From the NCBI GenBank assembly GCA_950295325.1, contig OX485805.1, positions 40,473,501 to 40,537,500 of the forward strand: 64,000 nucleotides of DNA, given 5' to 3'. Position 1 is the stretch's first letter. Each line of letters starts with the position of its first letter. Of this stretch, positions 35,501 to 50,500 are shown piece after piece. The position numbers and the translations under genes are program-made. The notes below the pieces were generated by a model. It was not told the origin of the DNA and did no database searches. It saw nothing but the letters and a program-made list of their open reading frames with translations. Source of the stretch: Polytrichum commune (lineage: Eukaryota > Streptophyta > Polytrichopsida > Polytrichales > Polytrichaceae).

Positions 35501-38500
35501 ATGATGCAAGTTTGGGTGCATGTCTTGTTGCTCTTTATGCAACTAGTGACAGGGGTACCATTGAATGCACGGCTCAATCTCTGCTGGAAATTTTACCTCA
35601 AACCATCAAGCACTCTCTTAGCTTGGAGCTAAAAGTATGTCTGTAATGGTCTGTTTTGCTCACTTTTTTGTCTTCCTTCATAGTAGAGTAACGTAAAAAG
35701 AATCTAATCTGACACTGCTTGTGGTAATGTGGTTGCTTTCAGTGCTTAATATACCTGTGGATGTCCTCCTGATACATACATATATATATATACACATCCA
35801 CCTCTGTATCCTGTTTTGGCCTTCCTAACTTTTTTACTGGTGCCTACAAGTTTCTGTGGGTGTGCCATGAGGAGTTCTTCTCACTGGGAAGCCTGGTGCC
35901 TATTTAATTATTTAACTAATATTTGTGTTGATGACCTTTTCCCATAATTTCTTCTAAGTCAATGCCAACACCACCTTATGTAACACCATAACCTTCTTAT
36001 TTGCTCCAGGTAGCGCTGATTGACATTTACACAATGATCATCAAAGAATGCCCTTTGTTCTCACAACGAGTCACATCTCTTCTACCAGTGGCTTACATTC
36101 CTGAAATCACCATTCCTTTGAGCTACTGTATTCAACTGGCTATTGGCACATGGAGAGCAGCAGGTGCACCGATTATGTCACAGGAGGCAGTTCTTAGTGA
36201 CATTGCTGCAGAAGCAAAAATAAATCCACCAAATCCACCAGACATCATCTCTGATAAGGTCGATCCCTTGCTGCCACCGCAACCGCAACTTCGGCCTGAG
36301 TTGGATGTATCAGCAGACACCGCAATTAGCAGCGAAGAGTATGAAAGTACACAAAGGAAACGGCGAAAGCTTAATACGGGGACCTGTCATAAAACAGGGT
36401 TATCAGTGGTGTACACAGATTCCACCTCCTTACCTGCAGAGGCTTCTGAAGCAGTTGAAATGGAGGAAGTTCCACATACACTACCAGGTGGTAATAGCAA
36501 TCTAATTGATGTCCTCCTTTCAAAACTTGCACTAGAGGAAGAGAATCTGTGCTCAGCAGCTTCTGTTTACAAGGAGCTTCTGCAGATGATGGATGGTTTA
36601 GAGCCTCCTGCTGATGTAATGCAGTCGGAAACGCCATCTGTAGAAGGCCTTCTAGCAGCCCTTCAAGTGTTAGTTCGGGTGTTCACAAAACACCCAGTTG
36701 GAGTTTGTAATCAACGCTTGATTCAACTTGTTCACAACTGGATGCCATGGATCTTGGGAAAGGTATGCGTCTTGATATGTTAGAGTTATCATTTGACTCA
36801 ATCGGATATTTTGTCGGGAGTTGGTCCCTTATGATTTTATTTTTCATTGAATGTTTTGCATACAAAATTAATACGAATTTAAACTTCTGGTGCATGCTCA
36901 AAGGCAGTGTTAAATTTGAATGACGAGCAGTCTATATTGGTTCATTGAGGGCCAATCTAATTTGAAGACCTTTTTGGATGCCGTTTGACCCTCAATGAAG
37001 CGATATAGAATGTTCTCATTCAAAATTTCCACACTTCTTCCAAGCATGCACCAAAAACTTATTAAACATGGAAGGTGTTCTATGCCAAACAACCAACTCC
37101 CGACCAAAAGTCATGTTGAGTTAGGGGATAACTCTATTGCTAAGATGACTTTTCTTTCTGAAGTAGAAAGAGAATGGGCATAGATAACTGCTATGTTCTT
37201 TCACGATTTCAACTTGAAATTATACATCATCTATGACTACAGTTTCCTGACCCTTTCTCTATTTTGCAGAATGCAGAAGGGCTAATGAGAAGGTCACAGC
37301 TTTCCATGTATCTGGAAGCTTTGGATTGGTTATTGACAAGACAAAATGGTAAGTTTTCATATCATTTTTTACCGACTTCAGGCACCAGAATTGCAGCATC
37401 ATGTTTATGGCACCTAGATCACTTCATTTAGATATATTTATGGGTGTTGATGCTTCCGTTTGTTTCATGACTAAATTTATGACCTGTGATATTCAGGTGC
37501 TGATGATGAAGTACGCCCATCTCAAAGTGCAAAGTTGGACAAATGCAACAACTTGGAGATTTTTTGTGGAGATGTGTTGTATGATCCTGTTTCTGTACGG
37601 GAGATATTGAGACTTCCGTGGAGTCTGGCAGGAGCCAGCCAGGATGACAAGACCTCTACGTCAAAGATAAAAGCTGTGAGCATAGCCTCTGCGTTGGATT
37701 GTGGCACAGAAGGACAATCATATTATGATATTTTGGAATGTGCTTTGAAGGATGAAGATTCATCTGTAAATGTGTCTGCAGTGCTAGCAATACCTGTCTT
37801 CTCAAAGCACATGAACTCCACAAGATTACGGAATTCTGCTGTTGAACTTCTGTGGGTTGCTCTTGCCCCTAACTTATCTATTTTCTATCATTTCCTTGGC
37901 AATCAAGTTCTTATATGCTAGAGTTCTACTCAAACAACAATGTGACAGATACATCTTACTGGCTCTTCATTGATTACAGGGCTTGTGCTGAGAATAGCTC
38001 AGATGATGTGCGAGAGGCAGTTGCTCAAACTTTAGGGGTTATGGCTTGCATCTTCACTTTATCAAATAATACTACAGCAGAAAACGGGGAGCAGTTGAGG
38101 CCAAAGCTTGAAGAGTTTATCTGTCCTGCATGTGACAAAGGAATGCCAAATCCAACAGCTACAAGAGAGCTTAGTCCTCACGAAGGTGTCAATTGTAACA
38201 CGTGGACCCCACTTACAATTTGGCAACCTTTATTTGCCAAACTCTTGCTGAATGAGTCATCTGAGCGTGTTCAGGTCTGTCCCTCAGCTTGCTTGTTGGA
38301 ACACTTTATGTACCTGGGATGCTGAAACCTAGTGCAGATCATTACTATTCTGAATTCTGAATTTTGATATCTCTACAACACTATCTTGTGGACCATGGGA
38401 CATTAGAACTACCCTTTAACTCTTTGGAAGTTGGGTCCCCCTCTAATTTTCCATTGGTTGCTTTGCATACGTATCAATGATTTCTCTCCAACTTGTGGTG

Positions 38501-41500
38501 CATGTTAGTGTTTGAATTTGAATGAAGAACAACCTATTTTGGTTCATTGAGGACCAAACTCAGTTTAGCACCTCTTGGCATGCCAAAATGAGTTTGACAC
38601 ACAATGAACTGATATAGAATGTTCTTCATTCAAACCTCCATACTACCTCCAAGCATGCAATGATATCTTACTGAACATGGAAAGTGATGTATGGAAAACT
38701 ACCAACTCCCGACCAAAATGCCATGTTGAGGTGGAGGATCACTCTATTGTCAAATTGAGGTTTGATCAACAATTTTGGTTTATAATTTGCAACCTATTGT
38801 CGTCAACCTTGAGCTTATCATTATTCACTTTTAATTGTGACAGGTGGCTTTCATCAGGAGCATGTCACGTCTTCTGCAACATGCATCAGTTGAAGAACTC
38901 ATCTGCACGGGAGCAGAGTGGCTAACATGTCTTGATGTGCTGCCTCTTCATGAGCACAGAGGTGTGAGGGAGGCCTTTTGCACCCAAATTCATTGCTTCA
39001 CTTGGAAACATGTTTTGCAGGGTTTGCTCAGAGGTGATGAGGAAACCATCACTGACTCAGATCGAGAACTCGAAATGCTTGGGAGGCTTCGGGATGCTCT
39101 CTCCATGTCTGAAAGTTCCGATACCACCCAAACTTTACTGGAGACAGTTGCAGAGGTTGCAAGAGCTGCTCAGGGGAGGCGAAAACTCCTGTTTTTCTCT
39201 CTGGTATTGCTTTTGGAAAGGTTGGATAATGAAGAAGTGTCGTTGCGCGTAATGAGTGTGAACTTGATTCACAAGGTTGCTGCAAATGGTTGTTGTACAG
39301 CAGGGACCAACATTTTGCAGGTTCGCCCAAGCTCAGGGTGCTTGCTTGCAGGTGTTTGTTGATGGAATATGTGTTGCTTGTTCAAATTCTTGTACTGTAC
39401 TTAAGAAACTGGCCCTTGGCTGTTTTTTGATTTTAGACACATCAAAGTTATCCTCTAACAACTCCTGACTTTTGGTCAGGAGTTGGTTGTTTGCATACAC
39501 CACCTTCCATTTACGGTAAGTTTGTGGTGCATGCTTGGAGGTAATGTGGAGGTTTGAATGAACATTCTATATAGGTGCATTAAGGGTCAAACTCATTTTG
39601 GCATGCCAAGAGGTGCTAAGATGAGGTTGGCCCTCAATGAACTGAAACAGGTTGCTATTCATCCAAATTCAAATGCTACCTCGGAGCATGCAATGCAAGT
39701 AGAAAGAAATTATTGATTTTGTATGCATAATAACCCGTGGAAAATCACAGGCAGCAACTCCTGACAACTAGGATAACTCTATTTCCTTTCAGTTTGTGAC
39801 TCTGCAAAACCGTTGATGTTTTCTTTTTATGGGTCTTCTTGCTTGTGCTACTTCTATTTTTTCTTATTGTTTGGCAATATGATACACAAAAACCACAGAC
39901 TTTTGGTTTTAAATTGCCCTACTTCTTCTGGAGTGATGTACAGATGGATTCTTGACTTATTATTGCTGTATGGGTTGGTACAGGCAATGGTGGACAGCAT
40001 CCGTGAAGATCTTTATGAATACCTAGTCAGCAGGCTTGTTGCTCGACTGAACATGGTACGCGAATTTGCAGAAGCTGTGATGGGTATGGACTTGGAGGAT
40101 CTTTTGAAGCACATGGTTCCAGTTGTGCTCCCAAAGTTAGTATTAGACCAACAACACAGCCAACTGGCTTTGGATACACTCCACGAGTTGGCCAACCAGT
40201 TGAAGACTGATTTGGGTGTCCTTCTCATTGATCGGGGCCACCTGGTGCTCTCTGTCCTTTTATTACGAGCTGATGGGAAAGAACTTTCAGCAGTGTTGCA
40301 ATTTTATGAAGCACAAACAGAGGTCCCCTCACGGGAGATATTTGCAGCAGTATTACCTGCTCTCCTGGATGAGTTGGTTCGGTCTCTGGGTGATATTGAC
40401 AGTGAGGAAGGTCTTCGCAGGTAAAAGGACTTTGTGAAGAATCCAGTTGTTTTCTCTTTAGAATGTGGAATGGTGTTGTTGAAGTTAACCCAAATCAGAG
40501 GTACACGTAATGAATCACTCTCTACTTTGATTTGAATGTAAACAATGTGTGACTGAGTAGTTTCTGCTCCCATTTCAATTTGAGCTGAACACCTTAACAA
40601 GACATTGCCAGAGGTTTGGGTAGAGGATTTCTACACAGAACCGTTGTTTTCTCTTTTAGAATGTTGAATGATTTAAGTAAAGCAACCTGTGGAAAAGTAT
40701 ACAAACACCCAACATCACTCTCTCTAATTTGATTCTAAGAATATCCACCTGAAAGGAGTTTCTGCTCTCATTTTAAAATTTGAGCTCAAAATCTCAACAA
40801 GACATTGCCAAAATTTTGAGTCCAATTTGTCTTTTCTTCTGAAGCTAATTAATTCACCCTGCAAGTACCTCTGGACTTAGGTTGTGGAGTTGGGTGCTTG
40901 TTTTTTCAGGTCAGCCAGGGTTGCACCCATGATGCAAGAAGTAGCAAGTATAGTTTCGGGGTCAGATGATCTACCCAACTTCTTAAGGTCACATTTTGTG
41001 CGGCTTCTGAACAGTGTTGACCGGAAGTTACTACGAAGCTCAGATATAGCGTGTCAAAGACAAGGTTTACGATGTATCGAGCACCTTGTAGACATGATTG
41101 GTCCGCACCTCTGTGCTTTTGTACCTAAAATAATGGCATTGCTTACACAAACACTTCAAGAGCCACCTCTACAGGGGGAAGGATTACGGGTTTGGTTGTC
41201 ATTTGTGCGGACTCTTGCTCGGGTGAGCTCTTGCCTCATAAACTAACCTTCTTAATGTGCTGTATAGATATGTCAGTTGGTTAAAGGCATCATGAGCTGA
41301 TTTGATTGTTGTGGGTTCTTATATTTCAAAGAACCTTAAACCCTAAACCTTGTACTAAAGTCCTAGTTAATGATAAAGTCTTGTAAGTTAAGAACCTTGA
41401 TGATGTTAACACATGAAAGTTAATCTTGCCAGGGTCAACCTGTGCCGGGTCTCCTCAACCAACCTGAAGAATTGCACTTGCCAAATTGTGGTGTCATTAA

Positions 41501-44500
41501 TGCCATATCTTGAAGAGCAGCCTATACCTTGTACTAGAGTTGTAGTTACAGATAAAGCCTTTGAAGTTAAGAACCTTGATGATGTTATCACATGAAAATT
41601 AACCATTCCAGGGTTAACCTGTGCCAGGTCTCCTCAACAAACCTGAAGAATGTTGCATGCCAAATCGTGGTTTCATTAATGCCGTGTCTTGAAGGGCAGC
41701 CTGCCCCTCACATTAAAGCAGTGGTGGAGATCCTCGAGGAGCTTGTGGTGAAGAACAGGCGACTACTGGAGGGCCAAGCGAATGAGCTCCCCCTTCTCCC
41801 TAGCCTTCCAGCACTGGAACAAGTCAATGCAATTCTTCAAGCAGCTCGTGGACAATTAACCCTTCGTGCGCAACTGCAACAAGCTACAGATGGGTTGCGG
41901 CACGAGAGTTTGAGCGTGAGGTACATGACAGCCAGTGAGCTCAACAAACTCCTGTGTTCAAATCGAAAAGAGATTGCAGCCATGATGATAGGGGAGGAAT
42001 CTGCAGATGCAGATGTCATAAGCAATTTGGTGACAGCCCTCATGCGTGGGTGTGTGGAGGAGTCGCGCACAGCGGTGAGCCAGAAATTGAAGATGGCATG
42101 TGCATTGTGTCTGGGAGAGCTTGGGGCAATTGATCCGGTGAAGCTTCAGGTAATTTTCAGGTTCTCTGACCATTTGTGTTCATGTCGCAGCATTTCAAGC
42201 ATTAGCATAACTAAATTACCGCCCTTGCACCATTTCAATACTGTATACCCTTTCCTTTATAAACTTCAGGAGGTTTACAAGCTTTAATGCTGGCAAGGTT
42301 TATTCTAAAAGAACAAATTAGATTGGGCTTGCAGCACAAACGTGACTGCAGACATGACTCGTAGTTGAATTTCCTGACTAAATCCTAATTTTAAATATAA
42401 AATGGAGCATAGTGGGCAGTACTGGCTCTGTACCCAACTCCAATTATTTCCCAAAAACAGTAGTTTTGGCCATTATTTATTAAGTAATTAGAGGGCGACC
42501 CAGTTTGGCCTTATCTTTTCCTAGCCCGTATTTGTTTAGGAATACAGCATACTATAAAATTATTCTTTGGCAGATAATGCTGCTTCTCAAGATATAATGA
42601 GTGCAACCAGCTATCATAAATTGTTGAGCTGCACTCGACATATTCAACTAATGGAAGTTATGTCATGAAGTGACCACAAATCAATGCAGGGGTCAACCAA
42701 ATATAAGTGAAGAATGGAGGTGCCCAAGCCACAGCACACTAAAGCACAAGATATGCTGATATTAAGAAGCGATGACAATAGATAAACACAATGACTCCAC
42801 AATTTTTCCTGAGTTATCAATTTGACTTCTGGATTTGGTGTGAAGTTTGTGTTTATTGGAAGATGATGGAATGCCAAAGTGACCTAATTTGGTGATGGTG
42901 GCCAGGTTGATCTTCGCCGTAGATCTAGAATTGAGCGAACCGATGAAGACCTCGTTTTTGAATTGATCAATGAGCACTTAGCTCCTGTTCTTCGTGCGGC
43001 TTCAGAGACAGATATTCAAGACACAGCTGCTGTGGCTATCCAGGAGTTACTGAAACTGAATGGATGCCAGGCAGTGCTGACCGGACGCCGTGTGGGGGGA
43101 GGAGGAGGCAGTAGAACTCCCAGTTCACGGTCTGCAAAATCAGCGACTTCCAACTTGAACCAAATCGACGGAACAACTGCTCCTGTGACAATTGAAAGTG
43201 GGGAGCAGTTGTGGAAGAGGTTCACAGATGATGTGAAGGAGATTATCACCCCATGTTTGACATCAAAATACAGACTCACAATCCCGGGATCAGCTATGGC
43301 ACCAGGACCTCTGTTCAAATCAGGCATGCCATTCCGGCGGTGGATGTACCAGTGGATCCGAAGACTAATTTCAGAAGCATCAGGAAGAAGGGCAGAGATT
43401 TTCACTGCATGTGGAGCCGTTCTGCGATACGACATGGGAACAGCTCTTTATTTGCTACCCTACCTTGTTCTCAACGTTGTCTGTGATGGCACAGAAAATG
43501 CTAGGGCTGATGTTACTGAGGAGATTTTAACCGTGCTGAAAACACGAGATGAAGATTTCAACAATGGGAACTCCACACGCACCTTAACAGGTCCAAGTGA
43601 AGTGAGCACCCAAACTGTTTTCACATTGCTTGATAGTCTTGGTCAGTGGTTAGATGATTGCAAGCAAGGTGGGATTGTCACAACAAATCATCCATCATCA
43701 ACAACAACAACCACAACACCAAGCAAAGGAACTCGTGGCAATGCAAAAGCTGAGGCGCAGCTTGAAACCACGCGAATCGCGTGCCGTTTGGAGAATGTGT
43801 CAAAGCTTTTAGCTGCCATTCCAAAACAATCTCTTGCAGGCGCTTCCTATAGGTGTCAGGCGTATGCCCGGGCACTGCTTTACTTTGAATCTCATGTTCG
43901 TGAGAAATCAGGTGCATTAAACCCTGCTGCAGAAAAGAGTGGAACTTTTACAGACAATGATGTCACGTTTCTTTTAGATATTTACAGTGGATTGGAGGAG
44001 CCAGATGGGCTTTCTGGAATCTCACGCCTTCGGAAATGTTCAACTCTTCAGGACCAGATCTTGATTAATGAGAAGGCAGGAAACTGGGGTGAAGCTTTGA
44101 CATGTTGTGAGCAAGCTTTGCAGATGGAGCCCAACAGTGTGACACGTCATTTGGGAGTTCTTGACTGTCTCTTGAACATGAGCCACTTACAGGTATGAGG
44201 AGGTCCCAGTTTAATTCCAGGGAGTCACTTTATTTTGTGGATTTGGATATTATTATTTTGCACTTCAAGAAATTATTTTCTCCCATCATGGGTACAAAAA
44301 CATTGCAATTTTCTTATGTAATTTGCAGAACCTTCCTGATGTTGATACAATGGTTATGTGGGTATCTATGTTAAACCCATGTATTAATAAGGGGACATAT
44401 TTGGGTACAAAATACCCAACCCAGAGGGTACACATCGTTTAATAGCAGTGTTGATACCCATTTGATAAAAACACATATACTGTTGTGAATTTTCACAGTA

Positions 44501-47500
44501 TCACTGTATGTTTTTGGATTATTATAAACATTCTAATTACCTTGACCCGTTGGGTATAAATTTTAAAGTTTTCATGTAATATTCTTACCCACTAGCATAT
44601 GAGGAAAATGATGCCTGCACAATACTGGTTGATACTACTGGCTTCCATAAATTGATTCTCTATTAGGATTGCATTGCATTGATGCTAGCTTCAAATAGCA
44701 TCACATTTCCAATCATAGTCAATGAAACAGTTTGCATGAGGACTCTTGAGGTGATAAAGTTTAATCCACATACGTATCTACTTTTCAGGCAATGGTCACT
44801 CATGTGGATGGATTGATTTCAAGAATGCCCAATCAAACAAAAGAGTGGAGCATCAAAGGTGTACAAGCCGCCTGGCGGCTTGGCCAATGGGATCTTCTAG
44901 AAGAGTATGTGACTGGAGCTGATGACAGTAGCCCTATAAACAACTCTGAAGGAAACTCCTCCTTTGACATTAGTCTTGCAAAAATCCTACAAGCCCTTCA
45001 GAAGAGAAATTTGGATACATTCACAGAGCAGTTGCTCCATTGTCGACAAACGCTTCTTGCACCATTAGCAGCCGCAAGCATGGAATCATATTCGCGTGCA
45101 TATCCTTATGTTGTGAAGCTGCATATGCTGCGCGAAATCGAAGACTTTAGTGCACTTGCAGCTATGGTTAATACTGGTGAAGCAGAAAAGAAGCAACCTT
45201 ATGTAAGGATGGAGGAGTTAGTTGAAGACTGGGAGAGCCGCCTGAAAATCACACAGGTAGGAAGACCCATATTCAAATTTATATCCTATTTAGTGCTATG
45301 TAGAAGTATTTTTAGCCCTTCAGTTGTGGGAGCTATGATACCTTCTGACGTTAGTTTTGTCTAATGAGCTTTTGCAATTTGAAAAATCATGGAACTTCAA
45401 TTAATAGCATTCTTAAGTGGTGTAGTGGGTGCTCTCCCCAGATAAACATCTTAGAGAGTATACTCATTGAGATCCTCTTTGGCAAGGTCTTTAAGTTCAA
45501 TCTTAAGTTCATGTAAAGTTCTGAAAGAAGACTTCCTGACCTAATATCTTGGTTTGCAGCCTACACTCTGGACTCGAGAACCTATATTGGCTTTAAGGCG
45601 GCTCCTGTTTGGTGACAGCAATTTGCAAGACGAAGTGGGTGTCTGCTGGCTTCAGTATGCAAAGCTGTGTAGAGAAGCTGGGCACTATGAAACCGCTAGC
45701 CGTGCAATTTTGCAGGTTTTTTGTTCTTCCATTCCTCTCATATATGTGTTTATGATAACCGATGGTATCTAGCGACTTCAAGGCTATGTGCAGTATATTA
45801 CCTTTGGTTGTACTGTGGGACCATCGGATTGCTGTTTAGCCTGTGATAGGACCTTTTATTTATTTATTTCTAGGGTAACTGTAAATTTCATGTACTTTGG
45901 GGCACTTTATACCAGAGCTTGAGGCCCCTTGACCCGTGAAATCTAAATTTCATTGGGGGAAAGTGCTGAGAGCTTCTCACTTCACTTTGCACTAGAGCCT
46001 GAGGGCCTAAGGGACCAAGGAAGATTAAATGCATGGAACCTAACATGTCATCCTACATGGCATGCAATGGATAATATTTCATGGTCTCCAAGATTTTGTG
46101 TCAAGCCCACCTCAAAGAAGTGGGCCCTGACACAAAACCAGGAGACCATGCCACCTTAAAATCTCACAACGCTTGATTTATTCTAACTTCTGAAGAAGGG
46201 CCCACATGAATAGGATGAAATATCTAGCATTCTGTTGAAAGCCTGGTCTTGTATGCGTTTACATTACACTTTGATGCCCATGACCACACATTATTCAATT
46301 TCAGTTTCCATAATTTGGCCTTTTGATGAGTTTCAAGGGCCTCCACAAATCCATTGTCACGGCCTTGGCCATGGTGTAAAGTGGCTCTTTAATGCTTCCC
46401 TCTTCTTTCCAGTCTCTTTAGAAATGGATGTTCTATGTGCTCACCACATGCTTTCTGCAGGCACAATCTGTGGGAGCTCCCAATGCCCACATGGAGATGG
46501 CTAAACTCCTTTGGGATACAGAGAAATGTCATCGGGCTATTTCTGAGCTACAGCAAGCTTTGTCAAACTTGCCAACTGAGGTACATTAGTCCATCATACA
46601 TATGAATATACATGACGCTTTAAACTTTCCCTTTCATATATTTCAAACTTTAGTTACCAGTACCTGGAAGTATTGTCCTCACAATACTTTCAGGATACAA
46701 GATTTATCCTTCAACTAAATGGGATTTTTTGTGGGGAATTGGTCCCCCTATGATTTTCCATTGGTGGTTTTGCATCAATATAAATAATTTCTTTCCACTT
46801 GCGGTGCATGCCCAGAGGTAGTATTTGAGTTTGAATGAAGAGCAACCTATTTCAGTGCATAAAGGGCCAAACTCATTTTAGCACCTCTTGGCATGCCAAA
46901 TATGAGTTTGACCTTCTATGAACTGATATAGAATGTCATTTGTCTAACTTCCACACTACCTCCTTGTATGCACTGCAAACTTCCTGAACATGGTATTGTA
47001 TGCAAAACAAATCAACTTCTGATCAAACCTCATGCTAAATTAGAGGATAACTCTAATTCCTCTACTATGTTTACCTAAAGTTGATCTAATATGTGCTATA
47101 CCATGCTTTTTTCACTTCTGCATGATTTTTGCCAAATACTCAAGCTTTCATTCACTTTCAATTATAGGTATTGGGTGAGGCAACAAATGCTGCACTCGGT
47201 GGTCTCTTGGTCACCCAGTCTGCTGTTCCACAAGTCGCACCGGGACTCCCTAAAAGCATGATTCGACCTGCCACAAGTACCCAACTTCGTAGAGACACAG
47301 ACCTTGACATCGCAAAAACTCTCCTCTTATTAGCACGCTGGGTACATCACACCGGGCAAAAGCAGAAAAAAGATGTGCTCAGTCTTTACAGCCAAGTACG
47401 CGAACTGCAGCCACAGTGGGAAAAGGGCTACTTTTCAGTCGCCAAATATTACGACGACTTACTGGTTGATGCTAGGAGAAGACAGGAAGAAAATCAAGAT

Positions 47501-50500
47501 GGGGCGACTGATCCCGTTTCGGTAAGAATGTCATAACCATATAGTCATCTTTATGATCTACGTGGTTTTACAATTACAAAAAGGGTGTCTTACACCCAAG
47601 ACCTTAATCCGGATCCAATGGGAACTCCAAGGCTAAGCTGCCTAAGGTTGGAATACTGCTTGGATGGTGACCTTCCTGGCACTTGATTTTTGGTGCACCC
47701 TATCACTATGATCCACCTAATCATAGTGGGGAGTATCTGGGTGAACCAGAGATTTCAACCACCCACGTCGGGACCTAGGGACCTGCCCTTGAGGGGATCA
47801 GGTGTGGGCCAGCTTGTCTGTTCCTGTTTCAAGGTGTAATTCACTTTTTGAAAGAAGGCAACATTCTTCAAGGTCACTCTAATTCTCATGATGTGAGATT
47901 TGAAACTCTAGGAGTAGACTAACGTGAAGATGAAGCAACTCTCTAATACATGTCAGTGGCAACATTGGAGTCATCTCTCTCTCTACAGTTACAAAGTGGA
48001 CTGGATATCTAATCACATATTTGTTAGGATCCCTTGACCTTTGCTGCAATCCAGACTAAGGTGTGTGGGCACTTCCAAATCCACATACAACAATTGTCTC
48101 ATCTGTTGGATCAGATCAAGAATTGTCTCATCTGGTTAGCAATTGTGATGAATAACAAAGATTGTCACTTTAAGTTTCATCAGATTTGGAGTTTCACGAG
48201 ATGCAAAAGGTATGAGTCAATGTCAAAGCGATTGTGATGAATAACAAAGATTGTCACTTTAAGTTTCATCAGATTTGGAGTTTCACGAGATGCAAAGGTA
48301 TGAGTCAATGTCAAAGCCAAGATTCTCATTCTCCCTGTTGTGGTGTTAGTGATTGAACTTAGAATAGTGCCTAAATGCTCAGCACCATAGTCTGATCTCA
48401 TCATGACACGTGTCCTTTTGGTGTTTGTTCTTGTTTACCAACAAGCCTTGCCCATATACCACTCAAATATAGGTGTCCAGTCAAGAAGAGTGGCCACGTA
48501 AGGCCCACCTAACTTTACTAGAAAGATGGGCCACCTTGTCCACTCACTGATTTCTCCTCATTTTCTGTTTGCAGCGAGGCAAGCAGAAAAGACATGCTCC
48601 AGTTGATGACAAGGCTTGGTGGACATACCTTCCAGATGCCCTTCTCTCCTATGCTAAGGGGCTGCATAAAGGCCACCGTTGCCTTTTTCAAGCTCTGCCC
48701 AGATTACTGACTTTGTGGTTCGAGTTTGGAACGATTTTCCGAGGAGATGCATTGTTGGCAAACAACAAAGGCATGAAGGCGGTGCATTCAAGAGTATGAA
48801 TATGTTTTTAATAGCAAGAATAGCCATACCAATTCTTTAGCCTTGATAAATTGAGTTGTGTAGCGAAGTGGACTCATGACGTTGTATTGTTATTGCTTAC
48901 TGTTTATGAACTTAATCTACGTTCAGGTCTGATTGGGAATATTTCTGCCTAACTTCAATTTCCACCTCTTTTAAAAAGAGGTTCAATCAATCATATGATG
49001 ACATGTGGCACTTCATGATCAAAAATAATTTACTTACACCTAAACTGATCCGCATATAGGGTATTCTGTATTTTCCTTTTAATTATCTGAAGCTGGTGAT
49101 TGCTTTGGGTGTGTCAGACCATGAGCATAATGAGGGGCTGTTTGAAAGATCTTCCAACCTATCAATGGCTTACAGCACTATCTCAATTGGTATCTAGAAT
49201 CTGCCATCAGAATGAGGAGCTGGTTAGACTTGTCAAACAGATCATCATCAGTGTGCTCCAGGTAATGTGGATTTCAATTCCATTTGCAATAAATGCGATT
49301 TTTTAATAGAATGCTTATGAAACAGTGGGGTCAATCACAAAGCTTTTTAACAAAATATAATTTTTTTAGATGGTTGAATTCGATAGGATAACATTTTAAG
49401 TTGCATAGCTTAGATTATATAGCTTTCAAACGCAATTACGAAATCTATTTAAAATCACTCCCATTCCACAGGTAGGGACATCTGGTTTATCTAATTGCCT
49501 TATGTCATCAGCCATTATAGAGTACGTCATTCTTACAATCCTCAACATGAGCTTTGTGATTTTAGTATGTTCTGGAGATAAGGAGATATAAGTTTGCATG
49601 TTTTGACTAGGATTGGACTGGTATCACCCTTTTTGATACCACATGGGTACATATAATGAGGACTTTACATTTATTCAACGCCAGTAGGGTATGGATACCA
49701 TTCGTGTTGATATACCGTCTAGAAACCTTCATACCTGGGTACAATCACCCCCGTATTAATATGGTACTAGGATGGTTTTGACCCAAATAAGGACTTTGGT
49801 TTACAAATATTCACTCATCTTGTGAAACCCACCAAGTCTCAGTATCTGACCAGTATTACAATTTTGATACCAATTGGGTAGCTTCTTAGATACCATCATT
49901 GATATTGTGTATCAATGCCATGCATTCACTTAAATACCAATCCAAAAATGGTTTTGACATTTTGCGCATTCACTCTCACAGGCATATCCACAACAAGCTC
50001 TTTGGACAATGGCAGCAGTGTCAAAATCAACAGTGGCCGCAAGGCGTGAGGCAGCAGCTGAAATTATCCAGCAAGCAAAAAGTGAGGTGAAGCGGGAACG
50101 AGTCGCATTATTTCAACAATTTGCAGTGCTGATAGACCAAATGATCAAATTGTCTTTCTACCCAGGCCAGCCTAAAGCTAAATTTGTTAACATCCAAACA
50201 GAATTTAGTGCTTTGAAGCGCATGATGCCTGTTGGTGTTATCATGCCTCTTCAAAAGGCATTGACCGTGACTCTACCAGCAGATGGGCTTTCAAATGTGA
50301 ATTACAATCCTTTTCCAGCAGGGGATTATGCCACCATCTCTGGTATTATGGATGAAGTTGAGATACTTTCTTCCTTGCAGAGACCCAAAAAGGTACGTGC
50401 ACTTGATGACTCTATTCAGGTATTCACAGAAAACAACGTAATGTTTGCAAATATCTATATTATTGTGAATCCACCTGTACGGGTGTATTTTGCATGGCTG

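Noticed and set aside
37852-37979. Read-through extension of ATR exon 9 to the stop near 37921
   Set aside because: The donor at TCT/GTGGGT (37851) joins exon 10 in phase and keeps the conserved helical repeat region; read-through truncates the protein.
41413-41595. Open frame in copy 1 of the ATR duplication as a real exon
   Set aside because: Its acceptor is GG instead of AG at the needed position, and the outer AG would break the frame.
47583-47701. Functional 5S rRNA gene
   Set aside because: Both internal promoter boxes are altered, and it lies alone inside an intron.
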